Made by a program: the position numbers and the translations under genes. A stretch of 64,000 nucleotides of DNA from Ruegeria halocynthiae (GTDB lineage Bacteria > Pseudomonadota > Alphaproteobacteria > Rhodobacterales > Rhodobacteraceae): positions 1 to 64,000 of the forward strand of contig NZ_JQEZ01000008.1 of the NCBI RefSeq assembly GCF_000743705.1, given 5' to 3'. Shown one piece after another: positions 16,579 to 24,778 of the stretch; the stretch's first letter is position 1, and each line of letters begins with the position of its first letter. The notes below the pieces were generated by a model. That model ran no database searches, had not been told where the DNA came from, and saw only the letters and a program-made list of their open reading frames with translations.

Positions 16579-18429
16579 TCAGCCCATACCTTCGGGCAGC
16601 CAATTGGTGATCTGCTCGGCCTGCGCCTCGGTGACGTTGTGCGCCGTGCGGAACTCCACATCCGAGAACAGCTGGTCCAGCTTGGCGACCTTCTCGCTCT
16701 TTTTCAGCTTGGCAAAAGTCGTTGCAGTGGGATGATCCTCAGACAACTCCAGCAGATTGCGCCACAGAGCATTAAGATAAGGTCCACCAACACGGGCAAA
16801 GAAGTTCTTTGCCGTTGGCACCCAGACCTCGCGGATATTGACCTTGGTCTCCTTGTCCACCAGAGCTTCCAGCTTTTCATCGCCGCCCTGATATTGCGCC
16901 ACCAAAAACCGGGTCAGCTCCGCTCGGATGTGATCCGCGCCTTTCTTGCGAAACGCCCGGAAGGATGCGCCAAGGTCTTTGGTATCCCACATGTCACGCG
17001 GAGGGCTTGTCGTCAGCCGCGCATCCAGCACATAGCCCTCCCCTTCCGTTGTTGGCCAGTTCGGAACCTCACCCAGAGAAACCCCAAAGGGCTTGTCGCT
17101 GCGCATCTCATGGCTCATCTGATAAGCCAGCAGATCGATCACCAGATCGGGATCCCGCAGCAGCGCATGTTGCCGCGCGCCCTGCGCCACCCGCGCCAGA
17201 TCATCCGCCAGTTTGGCGGAGATTGGGGATTTCGCCCCGATGCTGCTCGTCCCATCTGCGGGAGCACTGAGGACACCTGCCGAGATTGCGACTTTCTTGT
17301 CTTCCGGCTTCACCATGCCCGCAGTGACATCAAGCTGACCCCGGTTGTTCACACAGACATAAGCACCGGCATGGGCTTTCTGGTCTTGGGTATAGTCACC
17401 GTCAAGGATGCCCTGCAGCGTGGCCAGTTCAGCCTGCCCAGCCTCATCCAGTACTTCTGCTTCTGCCAGTTCAACGAGATCTTCGTAGCGCGCAACCTGA
17501 TCTTCGCTCAGCTCGCCTTCGACCGGATACACCCGCCCGAACCTGGTCAGCCCCATGCTGTAGCTGCACACATAACTCTCTGTGATCGGCTCAACCCATT
17601 TCCAGCCTTCCGTCTCGACCAGTTCCTTGGCCGCCTCCGCAAGAGCCGTTTCAAAGCAGCGCTCCAGAATATCCGGGCTGTCGAACAGGACTTCTTCGGC
17701 AAAGAGATCACCACCAATCTTGCCACCTGCGGCCTTGTAAGCCTCCTCACCGACAAAAAGCGCGCGCCGATCGGAGCCTTTCACGCTGTCGGGTTTGAGC
17801 ATGTTTTTAATCTGGTAATCCGACCAGCTGTCACCACGGACGCGTTCCAGCACCTCAAGGCTATGGCTTTCATCATCCGAGATCGTGAAACACGCCGCCA
17901 TGCTCAGGCTGATTTCTCCAGCCGCCAGCGCATCGATCACAGGCTTAGGCAGATGCGCCAGCGCGAGGCGGCGATAAACATGTTTTTCGGTAACGGCAAA
18001 TGCGCGGGCAATCACCGGGGCCGGTGCCCCTTTGGCTTCCATCTTGCCATAGGCGCGGATTTCCTCTGCCGGGCTGAGGTCCTTGCGGGCGAGGTTTTCC
18101 ATATTGGCCCAGGCTTCGGCGGTTTCGACATCCCGGGCCAGCGTCACCATCGGATTTGCAAGCTCGGGATGGGTGGCGGCCAGATCAGGGTGTTGCTCTG
18201 CCAGATAGCGCAGCGCGCGCAGGCGGCGGCCACCGGCGACAATCTCCGCACCGCCCTGCCCGTCTGCCAGACCGGCCATGTTCTGGATCAGACCCGCTGC
18301 CCGGATACTGTCGGCCAGTTCGGCGATCTCAGCCTCGGGCACGTTCTGGCGCGGGTTCATCGAGGACAGAGACAGCAATGCCAGCGGAAAACGGGCTTCG
18401 GTTGCAGGGAGTGTTTCATGTTTGGTCAT
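16579..18429 (-). CDS. Large ParB/Srx-like nuclease-domain protein (616 aa)
   Basis: Start set at ATG 18429, with AGGAA upstream; the open frame extends 18 residues further without a ribosome-binding site. The N-terminal ~190 residues are a ParB domain: LSLSSMNPRQNVPEAEIAELADSI, GGAEIVAGGRRLRALRYLAE, ENLARKDLSPAEEIRAYGKM and a helix-turn-helix FAVTEKHVYRRLALAHLP. The remaining ~400 residues are specific to long plasmid ParB-like proteins. Unlike RepB at 48.6 kb it is not paired with a ParA, so a role in plasmid DNA transactions other than partition (regulation, single-strand or nuclease activity) is likely. It is followed by DUF932 and mobilization genes and preceded by a DUF3768 gene. Confidence 0.88.
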   Translation of the reverse strand: MTKHETLPATEARFPLALLSLSSMNPRQNVPEAEIAELADSIRAAGLIQNMAGLADGQGGAEIVAGGRRLRALRYLAEQHPDLAATHPELANPMVTLARDVETAEAWANMENLARKDLSPAEEIRAYGKMEAKGAPAPVIARAFAVTEKHVYRRLALAHLPKPVIDALAAGEISLSMAACFTISDDESHSLEVLERVRGDSWSDYQIKNMLKPDSVKGSDRRALFVGEEAYKAAGGKIGGDLFAEEVLFDSPDILERCFETALAEAAKELVETEGWKWVEPITESYVCSYSMGLTRFGRVYPVEGELSEDQVARYEDLVELAEAEVLDEAGQAELATLQGILDGDYTQDQKAHAGAYVCVNNRGQLDVTAGMVKPEDKKVAISAGVLSAPADGTSSIGAKSPISAKLADDLARVAQGARQHALLRDPDLVIDLLAYQMSHEMRSDKPFGVSLGEVPNWPTTEGEGYVLDARLTTSPPRDMWDTKDLGASFRAFRKKGADHIRAELTRFLVAQYQGGDEKLEALVDKETKVNIREVWVPTAKNFFARVGGPYLNALWRNLLELSEDHPTATTFAKLKKSEKVAKLDQLFSDVEFRTAHNVTEAQAEQITNWLPEGMG

Positions 18430-18499
18430 TTGAGGATTCCTTCTGTTAGAGGTGCGTTGAACGTGACAATCCACCCAGCCCACATGTCGTGGGCCGGTC

Positions 18500-18871
18500 T
18501 CAGTAGTCGCTGGGAAACAGGACAGTCAGGACGCGGCGGGTTACATCCAGATTTTCTGGCTCAGATGATCCCGCGTCATAGCTCGGGTTGTAGAGATCGA
18601 TCTTGAACCAGACCTCTCGCCCCATCACCGTCATGAACCCCATGTCACGGGTCCCGTGCGGATCATTCTCTTCCTTGAAATCGTCATAGGTTTGGACTGC
18701 GGCGATACAGGCCGCCACAAAGGCGGGACCCTCGTTATCTACGGCCGTAGTACAAACCCATTGCCCCTGCCCGCCTGCGGGCTGGCGGTTGCGGAACGCG
18801 TCATTTTGCAGAGCAAGTGTCTCGCATGGGGGCAGTCCAGCCTCGTCAGTCATTTCAATACTGTTAGCCAT
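18500..18871 (-). CDS. DUF3768 domain protein (123 aa)
   Basis: Start chosen at ATG 18871, with GAGAGG just upstream; the longer open frame to 18949 lacks a ribosome-binding site. ALQNDAFRNR, GQWVCTTAVDNEG, FKEENDPHGTRDMGF, GREVWFKIDLYNPSYD and DVTRRVLTVLFPSDY match DUF3768 in order and length. The family is frequent on alphaproteobacterial plasmids next to ParB-like and DUF932 genes; its function is unknown. It precedes the large ParB-domain gene by 70 bp and probably heads that operon. Confidence 0.88.
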   Translation of the reverse strand: MANSIEMTDEAGLPPCETLALQNDAFRNRQPAGGQGQWVCTTAVDNEGPAFVAACIAAVQTYDDFKEENDPHGTRDMGFMTVMGREVWFKIDLYNPSYDAGSSEPENLDVTRRVLTVLFPSDY

Positions 18872-19381
18872 TTTGGACCTCTCTTTCTCGTGGTGCAGCG
18901 GGAGCCGATATCCACCGGCCTCCCCGCTTGCGGTTGCGGTCTGTTCCATCGGGTCAAGGAAACGACCCGGTGGCCCTGCCGCCTGCCCTTTGCACCCCCT
19001 CCGCGTTTTTCCCCGGAAGGGAGGGCGGGCGACAAAAAGAGGTCCGAAGATGAACCCGCCGGGTCGATCAAACTGAAAAACGGAAGCTTTGCCCGGACCG
19101 CCGGGTGAAAGCCGTTTTTCTGATTGAGGCGTTCATGAAAGAGAAAGTGATCCGCGCAGGTGGATCTCGGATCACGCCGCTCGACCCGCCGGGTTCAGCT
19201 ACGCGTCCTCATCGCCCGCCGGACCGCCGGGAAAATCCGTACCGCAGATCGCAGCGCGGTCTGCGGTCAGAAAAGGATGGAAAGAAAAATCCACGTTGGA
19301 AAGAAGCGACCCATTTGTAGGTGCCGGCTGCTGTTCGCAAATGATATCTGGCATGTTCACGGAAGTCGCTCATAGGCATAA
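18872..19381. other. Control region upstream of DUF3768/ParB genes
   Basis: About 510 bp without a credible gene. It holds the ACC(C)GCCGGG motif cluster listed separately and is the likely promoter region for the minus-strand DUF3768-ParB operon. Confidence 0.5.
19054..19231. repeat. Four spaced copies of ACC(C)GCCGGG
   Basis: Copies at 19054-19064 (ACCCGCCGGGT), 19097-19106 (ACCGCCGGGT), 19184-19194 (ACCCGCCGGGT) and 19223-19231 (ACCGCCGGG). Distances are about 42, 88 and 38 bp, near whole numbers of helical turns. All have the same orientation, as iterons or operators do. The site lies upstream of a ParB-domain operon. Confidence 0.55.
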
Positions 19382-19645
19382 CGCCTACGGGTCGACGCGC
19401 GGGTCATGGTCAGCACCGGTGCCTCTCCTGCACAGTCAGCTATGATCGGTGATGATGCTGAAAGAAACATTGCCAACGCCTTTGCTGCGGGCCTGGCAGA
19501 AGCGTATCTGGTGCGTACCGGAAAGTTCCGTGACGGCCACGAGACCCGGTTCACCCCTGAACCGACTGCTACGGTGACCGATATTTGTAAAGCAGTGACC
19601 CGCCTGGCCATTCCTGGCGTCGTTAAAACAGAAGCTCGAACATGA
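19382..19645 (+). pseudogene. C-terminal remnant of a HAD-family phosphatase
   Basis: The frame, open from 19382 to TGA 19645, encodes MIGDDAERNIANAFAAGL followed by AEAYLVRTGKFRDG and a TPEPTATVTDI segment. This is the final catalytic loop (GDD) and C-terminus of LHPP/NagD-like HAD-IIA hydrolases. The N-terminal ~180 residues, with the nucleophile Asp motif, are absent and a stop codon lies immediately upstream, so this is a fragment. Its stop overlaps the ATG of the following GST gene (ATGA), showing that both arrived as part of a former operon. Confidence 0.7.
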
Positions 19646-20331
19646 CAGGCAAGGAAGGGTTTGACCGTACTGGTGGAGTGCAGATAAATCCTCATATGGC
19701 TCATCACCCCATCTTATGGACGTTCCGCCGCTGCCCGTATGCAATGAGGGCCCGCCTCGCGTTGGCAAGTTCGGGTGTCAAAGTCGAATTGCGTGAGGTT
19801 CGGCTAAAGGACAAGCCACAAGCCTTTTTGCAAACATCCACCTCCGGAACGGTGCCAGCGCTTCGCCTGCCAGATCAGGTTCTTGACGAAAGCTTGGATA
19901 TCATGATCTGGGTGCTGGAACAAAGTGATCCACAGCGGCTTTTGGACATGCCCCAGGAAGGGTGGGACCTGATCGCGGATAATGATGGTCCATTCAAGGT
20001 TGCATTGGATCACACAAAGTATGCCACGCGCTATCCGGATGTTAACGAAACAGTAGAACGCAGGAAAGCGGCGAGCTATTTGGTCAGCCTCAACGAACGG
20101 CTGGCCGGGCAGTCCTGGCTGTTTGGAAATCGCCCAACCCTTGCCGATCTGGCACTTCTGCCCTTTGTTCGCCAGTTCGCTTATATAGACAGGGCGTGGT
20201 TTGACGCACAGGAATGGCCGAATTTGATTGCATGGCTGGATCGTTTCCTGGCAAGCGGAGCCTTCATGCACATAATGAACAAGCACTCACCATGGACGGA
20301 AGGCGACGCGCCGCTTTGGTTCAGCAGCTAG
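19642..20331 (+). CDS. Glutathione S-transferase family protein (229 aa)
   Basis: The N-terminal thioredoxin-like domain has FRRCPYAMRARLALASSGVK, with the CPYA active-site region, then VKVELREVRLKDKP and a GTVPALRLPDQVLDES segment with the cis-Pro and glutathione-binding residues. The C-terminal helical domain contains RPTLADLALLPFVRQFAYID. ATG 19642 overlaps the HAD remnant stop and would be translationally coupled; the internal ATG at 19696 fits the usual N-terminus of the family better, so the start is uncertain. Cytosolic; substrate unknown. It is not linked to the GST genes of the right-hand catabolic cluster. Confidence 0.88.
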   Translation: MTGKEGFDRTGGVQINPHMAHHPILWTFRRCPYAMRARLALASSGVKVELREVRLKDKPQAFLQTSTSGTVPALRLPDQVLDESLDIMIWVLEQSDPQRLLDMPQEGWDLIADNDGPFKVALDHTKYATRYPDVNETVERRKAASYLVSLNERLAGQSWLFGNRPTLADLALLPFVRQFAYIDRAWFDAQEWPNLIAWLDRFLASGAFMHIMNKHSPWTEGDAPLWFSS

Positions 20332-20696
20332 ACTCAATATGGCGGACCGGCCCCTAGCGGACATTAAGTATGCCGTTTGGTGCTGCACCGCAGCTTCCTC
20401 GAAGCGGACGTTGAGTCCGACCTAAGGTCCTCGTGTTGGGTAGTCTAAGTGTCGACCATCGATGGTGGATAGGGGGATGGCTCCTGCTTCAACCGGCGTC
20501 GCAACTCATCATAGTGAAGTTGCTATGCGAGCGCGGTACGTTCCGTTCTGGAAAAAACAGCAAAGAACCGGAATTTGCGCGCCTCATTCCGGAAAAATAA
20601 CGAATATTAAGGAATTATGCTTGCTAATTTAGGATTTTTCCACGATAACTAGGAAAACTGCGAAAAATCGCGGGAATTCACCGCTGGGAGGCAAAC
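20332..20696. other. Intergenic: repeat fragment, inverted repeat, promoter region
   Basis: The first ~100 bp include GAAGCGGACGTTGAGTCCGACC, a dispersed-repeat type. At 20501-20523 GCAACT and AGTTGC form an inverted repeat with an 11-bp spacer. From about 20580 the DNA becomes AT-rich and contains the promoter listed next. Confidence 0.5.
20621..20649 (+). promoter_or_regulatory. Putative sigma70 promoter of the AAA-subtilase-WGR operon
   Basis: TTGCTA (20621-20626), 17 bp, then GATAAC (20644-20649), giving a transcription start near 20656 and a leader of ~40 bases before the GGGAGG ribosome-binding site and ATG 20697. Confidence 0.5.
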
Positions 20697-21905
20697 ATGG
20701 ATCACTTTTCGGTTGTTCAGAGCATTATCCGATCAGGGCTTGCCGGCGATCAAAAGGCCTTCGACAAGCAGGTTCAGCGGCTACTTACGCGCCTAGAAAA
20801 AGAAGGTGAGGACAAAGAGGCAGCGACAATCCGCAGGCTTTTGTCTTCGGCATCCGAAACCAAAGAACTTACACCCAGCAAGGTCGAAGTGTCTCGCTCG
20901 ATGGTAGTTGGCGAAACGCTAACATCGGACACAATACCACCCATTGATCGTGAAACTGGCGCACAGCTCTGTACCGTTGAATTCCCTGGGGCGATGCAAA
21001 CCGCCCCAATCTATGAGAAGGATGTCAAAGATACAATTGACGGGCTTCTCGATGAATGGCGGCATCCTGAAGCGCTACGCTGTGTTGATGTAGAGCCGAC
21101 CCGATCGCTGCTCATTTTTGGCCCCCCCGGTTCGGGAAAAACCATGACCGCCTACCATATCGCCCAAAACCTGGGACTGCCACTGATCATGGCGCGTATA
21201 GATGGTTTGATTTCATCGTTCTTAGGTACGACCGCTCGCAATATCGCAAATCTCTTTGAGTTCGCAAATCGCTATGCTTGTGTTCTGCTTCTGGATGAAT
21301 TCGATGCGCTGGCGAAGCAACGCGATGACCCGCAGGAGATTGGGGAAATCAAGCGTGTTGTGAACACACTTCTGCAAAATTTAGACCTCAGGCGCGATCA
21401 CGGCGTCACAATTGCAATCACAAATCATGATCGTTTGCTTGACCCTGCAATTTGGCGCCGATTTGAAACTCATGTTCACATCGGTGAGCCTAATATGGAA
21501 GCTGTTACGAGCCTTGTGAAACGGTTCTTGCTACCAATAGCGCCAGACAATGGCACGGTCAGCATTATTGCTTACTGTCTAAGAGGGCGTTCCGGAGCGG
21601 ATCTGCAACGCGTTTGCACGTCGATAAAGCGCACGCTTGCCTTAAGTGGTTCAGAGCATAATGGGCCAGGCATTTTTCAAGCTCTAAGCACTGTTTTAGC
21701 TCGGTTGCCCGAACACGATCATGCTCCAGCAAAGCTGCTTGCCCATGACCCTGACGCTTTCGTCAGCATGATCACAAACGACAGCCAAATCGCAATTAGT
21801 CAGCAGGATATCGCGGCTGCGACCGGAATGAGTAAGTCAAAAATTAGCGAACTTAAGAAATCACAACGCCATCTCCCTTTAGTGGAGGCTTCAAATGCCA
21901 AATAA
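20697..21905 (+). CDS. AAA family ATPase (402 aa)
   Basis: ATG 20697 follows GGGAGG. Residues 1-55 are helical and charged; the AAA module has Walker A GPPGSGKT at 142-149, Walker B VLLLDEFDA at ~196-204, a sensor-1 region VTIAITNHDR and an arginine-rich WRRFETHVHIGEP box. The C-terminus has QQDIAAATGMSKSKISELKKSQ, a helix-turn-helix-like segment. The fold is that of classical AAA unfoldases (FtsH/Vps4-like region). The last 11 bp overlap the start of the subtilisin-like protease, so the two are probably made together and act as an ATPase-protease pair. A defence role is a hypothesis from such pairings in accessory DNA. Confidence 0.93.
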   Translation: MDHFSVVQSIIRSGLAGDQKAFDKQVQRLLTRLEKEGEDKEAATIRRLLSSASETKELTPSKVEVSRSMVVGETLTSDTIPPIDRETGAQLCTVEFPGAMQTAPIYEKDVKDTIDGLLDEWRHPEALRCVDVEPTRSLLIFGPPGSGKTMTAYHIAQNLGLPLIMARIDGLISSFLGTTARNIANLFEFANRYACVLLLDEFDALAKQRDDPQEIGEIKRVVNTLLQNLDLRRDHGVTIAITNHDRLLDPAIWRRFETHVHIGEPNMEAVTSLVKRFLLPIAPDNGTVSIIAYCLRGRSGADLQRVCTSIKRTLALSGSEHNGPGIFQALSTVLARLPEHDHAPAKLLAHDPDAFVSMITNDSQIAISQQDIAAATGMSKSKISELKKSQRHLPLVEASNAK

Positions 21906-24432
21906 TCCCGTACAGATCATTCTCAACGATGAAGCATTTCTAAGGGCTCCGGATCCCGGTCAGGGCGGTGGAAACAAGGATTTTTTCGAGAACGCAGACG
22001 CCGAGTTTGGCGCTCATAAATCCAGCATATTGCAGTCCATCGACACAATTACTGAATCCGTGCAAGCCAGCTCGTTTGGGCCCGCAACATATTTACGGGT
22101 TCAAATGCGGGAGGCTGCTTTAGCGAAATCATATCGCCCGGTCACCTGGCTTTTCCAGAAGGACCAATTCCCGTGTGTAGGCGCAGACGGAGTTGGAACA
22201 CTCTATTTTCGCGCTCCACTTATATATCTTCCTGCGCTGCGCCGCCGGGTCGAACAGGCTGAACAAACTGTTGTCATCAACATATCCAAGAACACCGGGT
22301 TGCCTTATCCAGCACCGTCTGCGGCACGCTCGGAAGTCGGTGCAATCGAGAGCATTGAAATTGCGCCTGTGGCGACCAAGCGCAATTTCTCGACGGCAGC
22401 AGCCATGCAATTGCTTTCGGACCCGCGCACAGTGTCCGGCTATCATGTCGAGCTCTTTGAAACACCGTCTCGCAATGTGATCGCCGACGACCCACTAGGG
22501 CAGAGTGCTCTCTTAAACAGCTTACAAGAAATTTTACTTAGCTTTGGGCCTGGCTCGCGCACACTTCTAGCAACGAAGCTTGGGCGAACACCTGTTCTTG
22601 AATTCCAACTTACGCACAGTGACGAATCGGCACTTATTGACAACCGTCTTGGTCTGTCAGGGCGTGACGTGACGGCAGTGACGCGCGGCGGCCCTATTGA
22701 TTTGTCACCAGATCGCCATGAGGATGCGCTTGCGACGCTCGCAAGCCACCCCTTGGTCCGCGCAATTAATCCACCTATCCAGCTTCAACTGGGAAATGGG
22801 GAGGTTCCTGCACCTCAAGAAACCAGTGCGGGCAGCGGTAGGCAGGTAGCTATACCTGAGCCCGTTACTGGGGCTCCTTATCCAATAGTTGGCGTTGTTG
22901 ATTCCGGCGTCTCCGACATTTTGTCTGCTTGGCTTGCCGGTCGATTTGACTACCTTGATGAAGATGAGTTCGATGGAAATCATGGTACTGGCGTTGCCGG
23001 TGTGGTTGCTCTTGGTCAAACCCTAAACGGCCCAGCTGTTGCACAGGAAAGTAGCGGGTGCATTCTATACGATGTTCCGCTGTTCCCAAAAGGACCATTC
23101 CTCGATCAATACCCAAACGGATTTTCGGATTTCCTTGAGGAACTCGAACAGGCTGTAGCTGAGGCCAGCGAAAATCACGGTGTTAAGATTTTTAACTTGT
23201 CGATCAATGTGACTTCCGATGTGAATCGTCATCGCTACGGTCTTTACGCCGCGCGACTGGATCAGATTGCCGACACTTATGGAGTGATCTTTGTAAACTC
23301 GGCGGGCAACCTTCCGATTGGCCAAGCCCGCGCTCCCTGGCAAAAAAAGCCAAGTGATGTTGTTTCATATTTTGCCTCAAGAACGCAGCCAGACACCATC
23401 TTTCAGCCATCTGAAAGCGTACGCTCCATATCTGTCGGCGCACTTAACCCGCCAAACACGACACAGATAATGGATGCGCCAACAGTTTATTCAACACGAG
23501 GTCCGGGTCTGCAGGTAGGTGTCAAACCCGACGTCGCCGCCTATGGTGGAGCAGGGGGAGTCGGGCCAGGAAATCCAACGGGCTTGAAATCCATCACCAC
23601 GGCAGGGTTGTCCCAGGATGTGGCGGGGACAAGTTTCGCAGCTCCTTTGGTTTCGCGAACTCTTGCCGGATTGGATCGGGACACGCAGGGCGGATTAGGT
23701 TCTGAGGCTCTGAGGGCAATGTTGTTGCACCACTCCCACACACCCGATCCGCTCACAAAGCGCGGTATGAAAGACATTGCGCGTCAGTTTTCCGGATACG
23801 GACAGCCATCCAGCGTTGCTGAGATGCTGGAGACCGACGATCATGAGGTGACGATGGTTTTCCAAAGTCGATTGACGATCGGAGCCCGTCGTCCGGCGAT
23901 TCTTCGCTTTCCCTTTTCTTGGCCCCAAAGCCTAGTAGATCACCAAGGTGCTTGCTCCGGGCAAGTCAGAATGACACTGGTCTACTCGCCACCCCTCGAT
24001 CCCGCTTTTGGTGCTGAGTTCGTCAGGGTGAACCTAGAGGCGTCGCTGCGGCAGCGTCAGAATCGAAAAAACAAAGACGGTCAATATGGGTATACGAACC
24101 AAGTTGACGCACGATATTTGCCCAATTCGGCGGGCCTAGGTATTCCAGAAAAAGCTCTTATAGCGCACGGCCTTAAGTGGTGGCCATCAAAACAATATAG
24201 CCGGAACTTGAATGAGCGCGGGGAAACCTCTGACTGGCGTTTGGAGGTGACCAGTCTGGTGCGAGCGGAAGCCGAGTTCCCAGTTGCAGGGGTACCGTTT
24301 GCCGTACTGCTGACAATACGGGACCCTGATGGCGTAAAGCCAATATTTGCTGAGATGCGCCAATCATTACAGGCAAGCCGCGCAAATGCTCAGGATATCA
24401 AAGCTGCAGCAAGGCTGCGCCCAAGGCGCTAA
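21895..24432 (+). CDS. Subtilisin-like S8 serine protease (845 aa)
   Basis: The catalytic triad is visible: Asp in VVDSG (~336), His in NHGTGVAG (~363) and Ser in VAGTSFAAP (~580), with the oxyanion Asn in NSAGN (~472). There is no signal peptide, so it should act in the cytoplasm, unlike most secreted subtilases. Residues 1-320 form a long N-terminal region of unknown fold and ~230 residues follow the protease domain; both may mediate contact with the ATPase or a substrate. The gene starts 11 bp inside the AAA gene and is followed 19 bp later by the WGR gene. This length and partner fit a group annotated only as S8 family peptidase. Confidence 0.93.
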   Translation: MPNNPVQIILNDEAFLRAPDPGQGGGNKDFFENADAEFGAHKSSILQSIDTITESVQASSFGPATYLRVQMREAALAKSYRPVTWLFQKDQFPCVGADGVGTLYFRAPLIYLPALRRRVEQAEQTVVINISKNTGLPYPAPSAARSEVGAIESIEIAPVATKRNFSTAAAMQLLSDPRTVSGYHVELFETPSRNVIADDPLGQSALLNSLQEILLSFGPGSRTLLATKLGRTPVLEFQLTHSDESALIDNRLGLSGRDVTAVTRGGPIDLSPDRHEDALATLASHPLVRAINPPIQLQLGNGEVPAPQETSAGSGRQVAIPEPVTGAPYPIVGVVDSGVSDILSAWLAGRFDYLDEDEFDGNHGTGVAGVVALGQTLNGPAVAQESSGCILYDVPLFPKGPFLDQYPNGFSDFLEELEQAVAEASENHGVKIFNLSINVTSDVNRHRYGLYAARLDQIADTYGVIFVNSAGNLPIGQARAPWQKKPSDVVSYFASRTQPDTIFQPSESVRSISVGALNPPNTTQIMDAPTVYSTRGPGLQVGVKPDVAAYGGAGGVGPGNPTGLKSITTAGLSQDVAGTSFAAPLVSRTLAGLDRDTQGGLGSEALRAMLLHHSHTPDPLTKRGMKDIARQFSGYGQPSSVAEMLETDDHEVTMVFQSRLTIGARRPAILRFPFSWPQSLVDHQGACSGQVRMTLVYSPPLDPAFGAEFVRVNLEASLRQRQNRKNKDGQYGYTNQVDARYLPNSAGLGIPEKALIAHGLKWWPSKQYSRNLNERGETSDWRLEVTSLVRAEAEFPVAGVPFAVLLTIRDPDGVKPIFAEMRQSLQASRANAQDIKAAARLRPRR

Positions 24433-24451
24433 CGAAAGGCGGTAATGCACC

Positions 24452-24778
24452 ATGGAATACTTAATAAATCTCGCTCAGGGTAGCTGCAGCGTTACGCTGT
24501 ACCATGATGATGCCGCACTAAACAAAGCCCGTTTCTACCGCTTAGATCTTTCCACCAACCTTTGGGGTGAACAGATTGTTGAGCGCCATTGGGGAAGGCG
24601 TGGGACTTGGGGCCAATATCGACTGGCAACTTTTGGAGATCAAGCGTCGGCCGTGAAAGAAATGTTGAAAACACTTCAGGCAAAGCTGGCTCGTGGATAC
24701 TCATTGGCTGATGACACAGGAATTTGCGATGTTGGTTATGTCGATCAGATGCAGCGATCCATCACAAAGGGATGCTAG
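24452..24778 (+). CDS. Stand-alone WGR domain protein (108 aa)
   Basis: FYRLDLSTNLWGEQIVERHWGRRGTWGQYRL and DQASAVKEMLKTLQAKLARGY form a complete WGR domain, named for the WGR motif seen here as HWGRRG. In PARPs this domain binds DNA ends; in bacteria it occurs in DNA-related and toxin-antitoxin-like proteins. It is the third gene of the operon with the ATPase and protease, 19 bp after the protease stop, with AAAGG upstream. Its stop overlaps by 4 bp the stop of the converging RES-domain gene. A sensing or targeting role for nucleic acid is inferred. Confidence 0.85.
   Translation: MEYLINLAQGSCSVTLYHDDAALNKARFYRLDLSTNLWGEQIVERHWGRRGTWGQYRLATFGDQASAVKEMLKTLQAKLARGYSLADDTGICDVGYVDQMQRSITKGC

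Noticed and set aside
16408..18606. 732-codon open frame on the plus strand
   Set aside because: It is the antisense shadow of the ParB-domain gene; long antisense frames are expected in GC-rich DNA with strong third-position bias, and the minus strand has clear ParB motifs.
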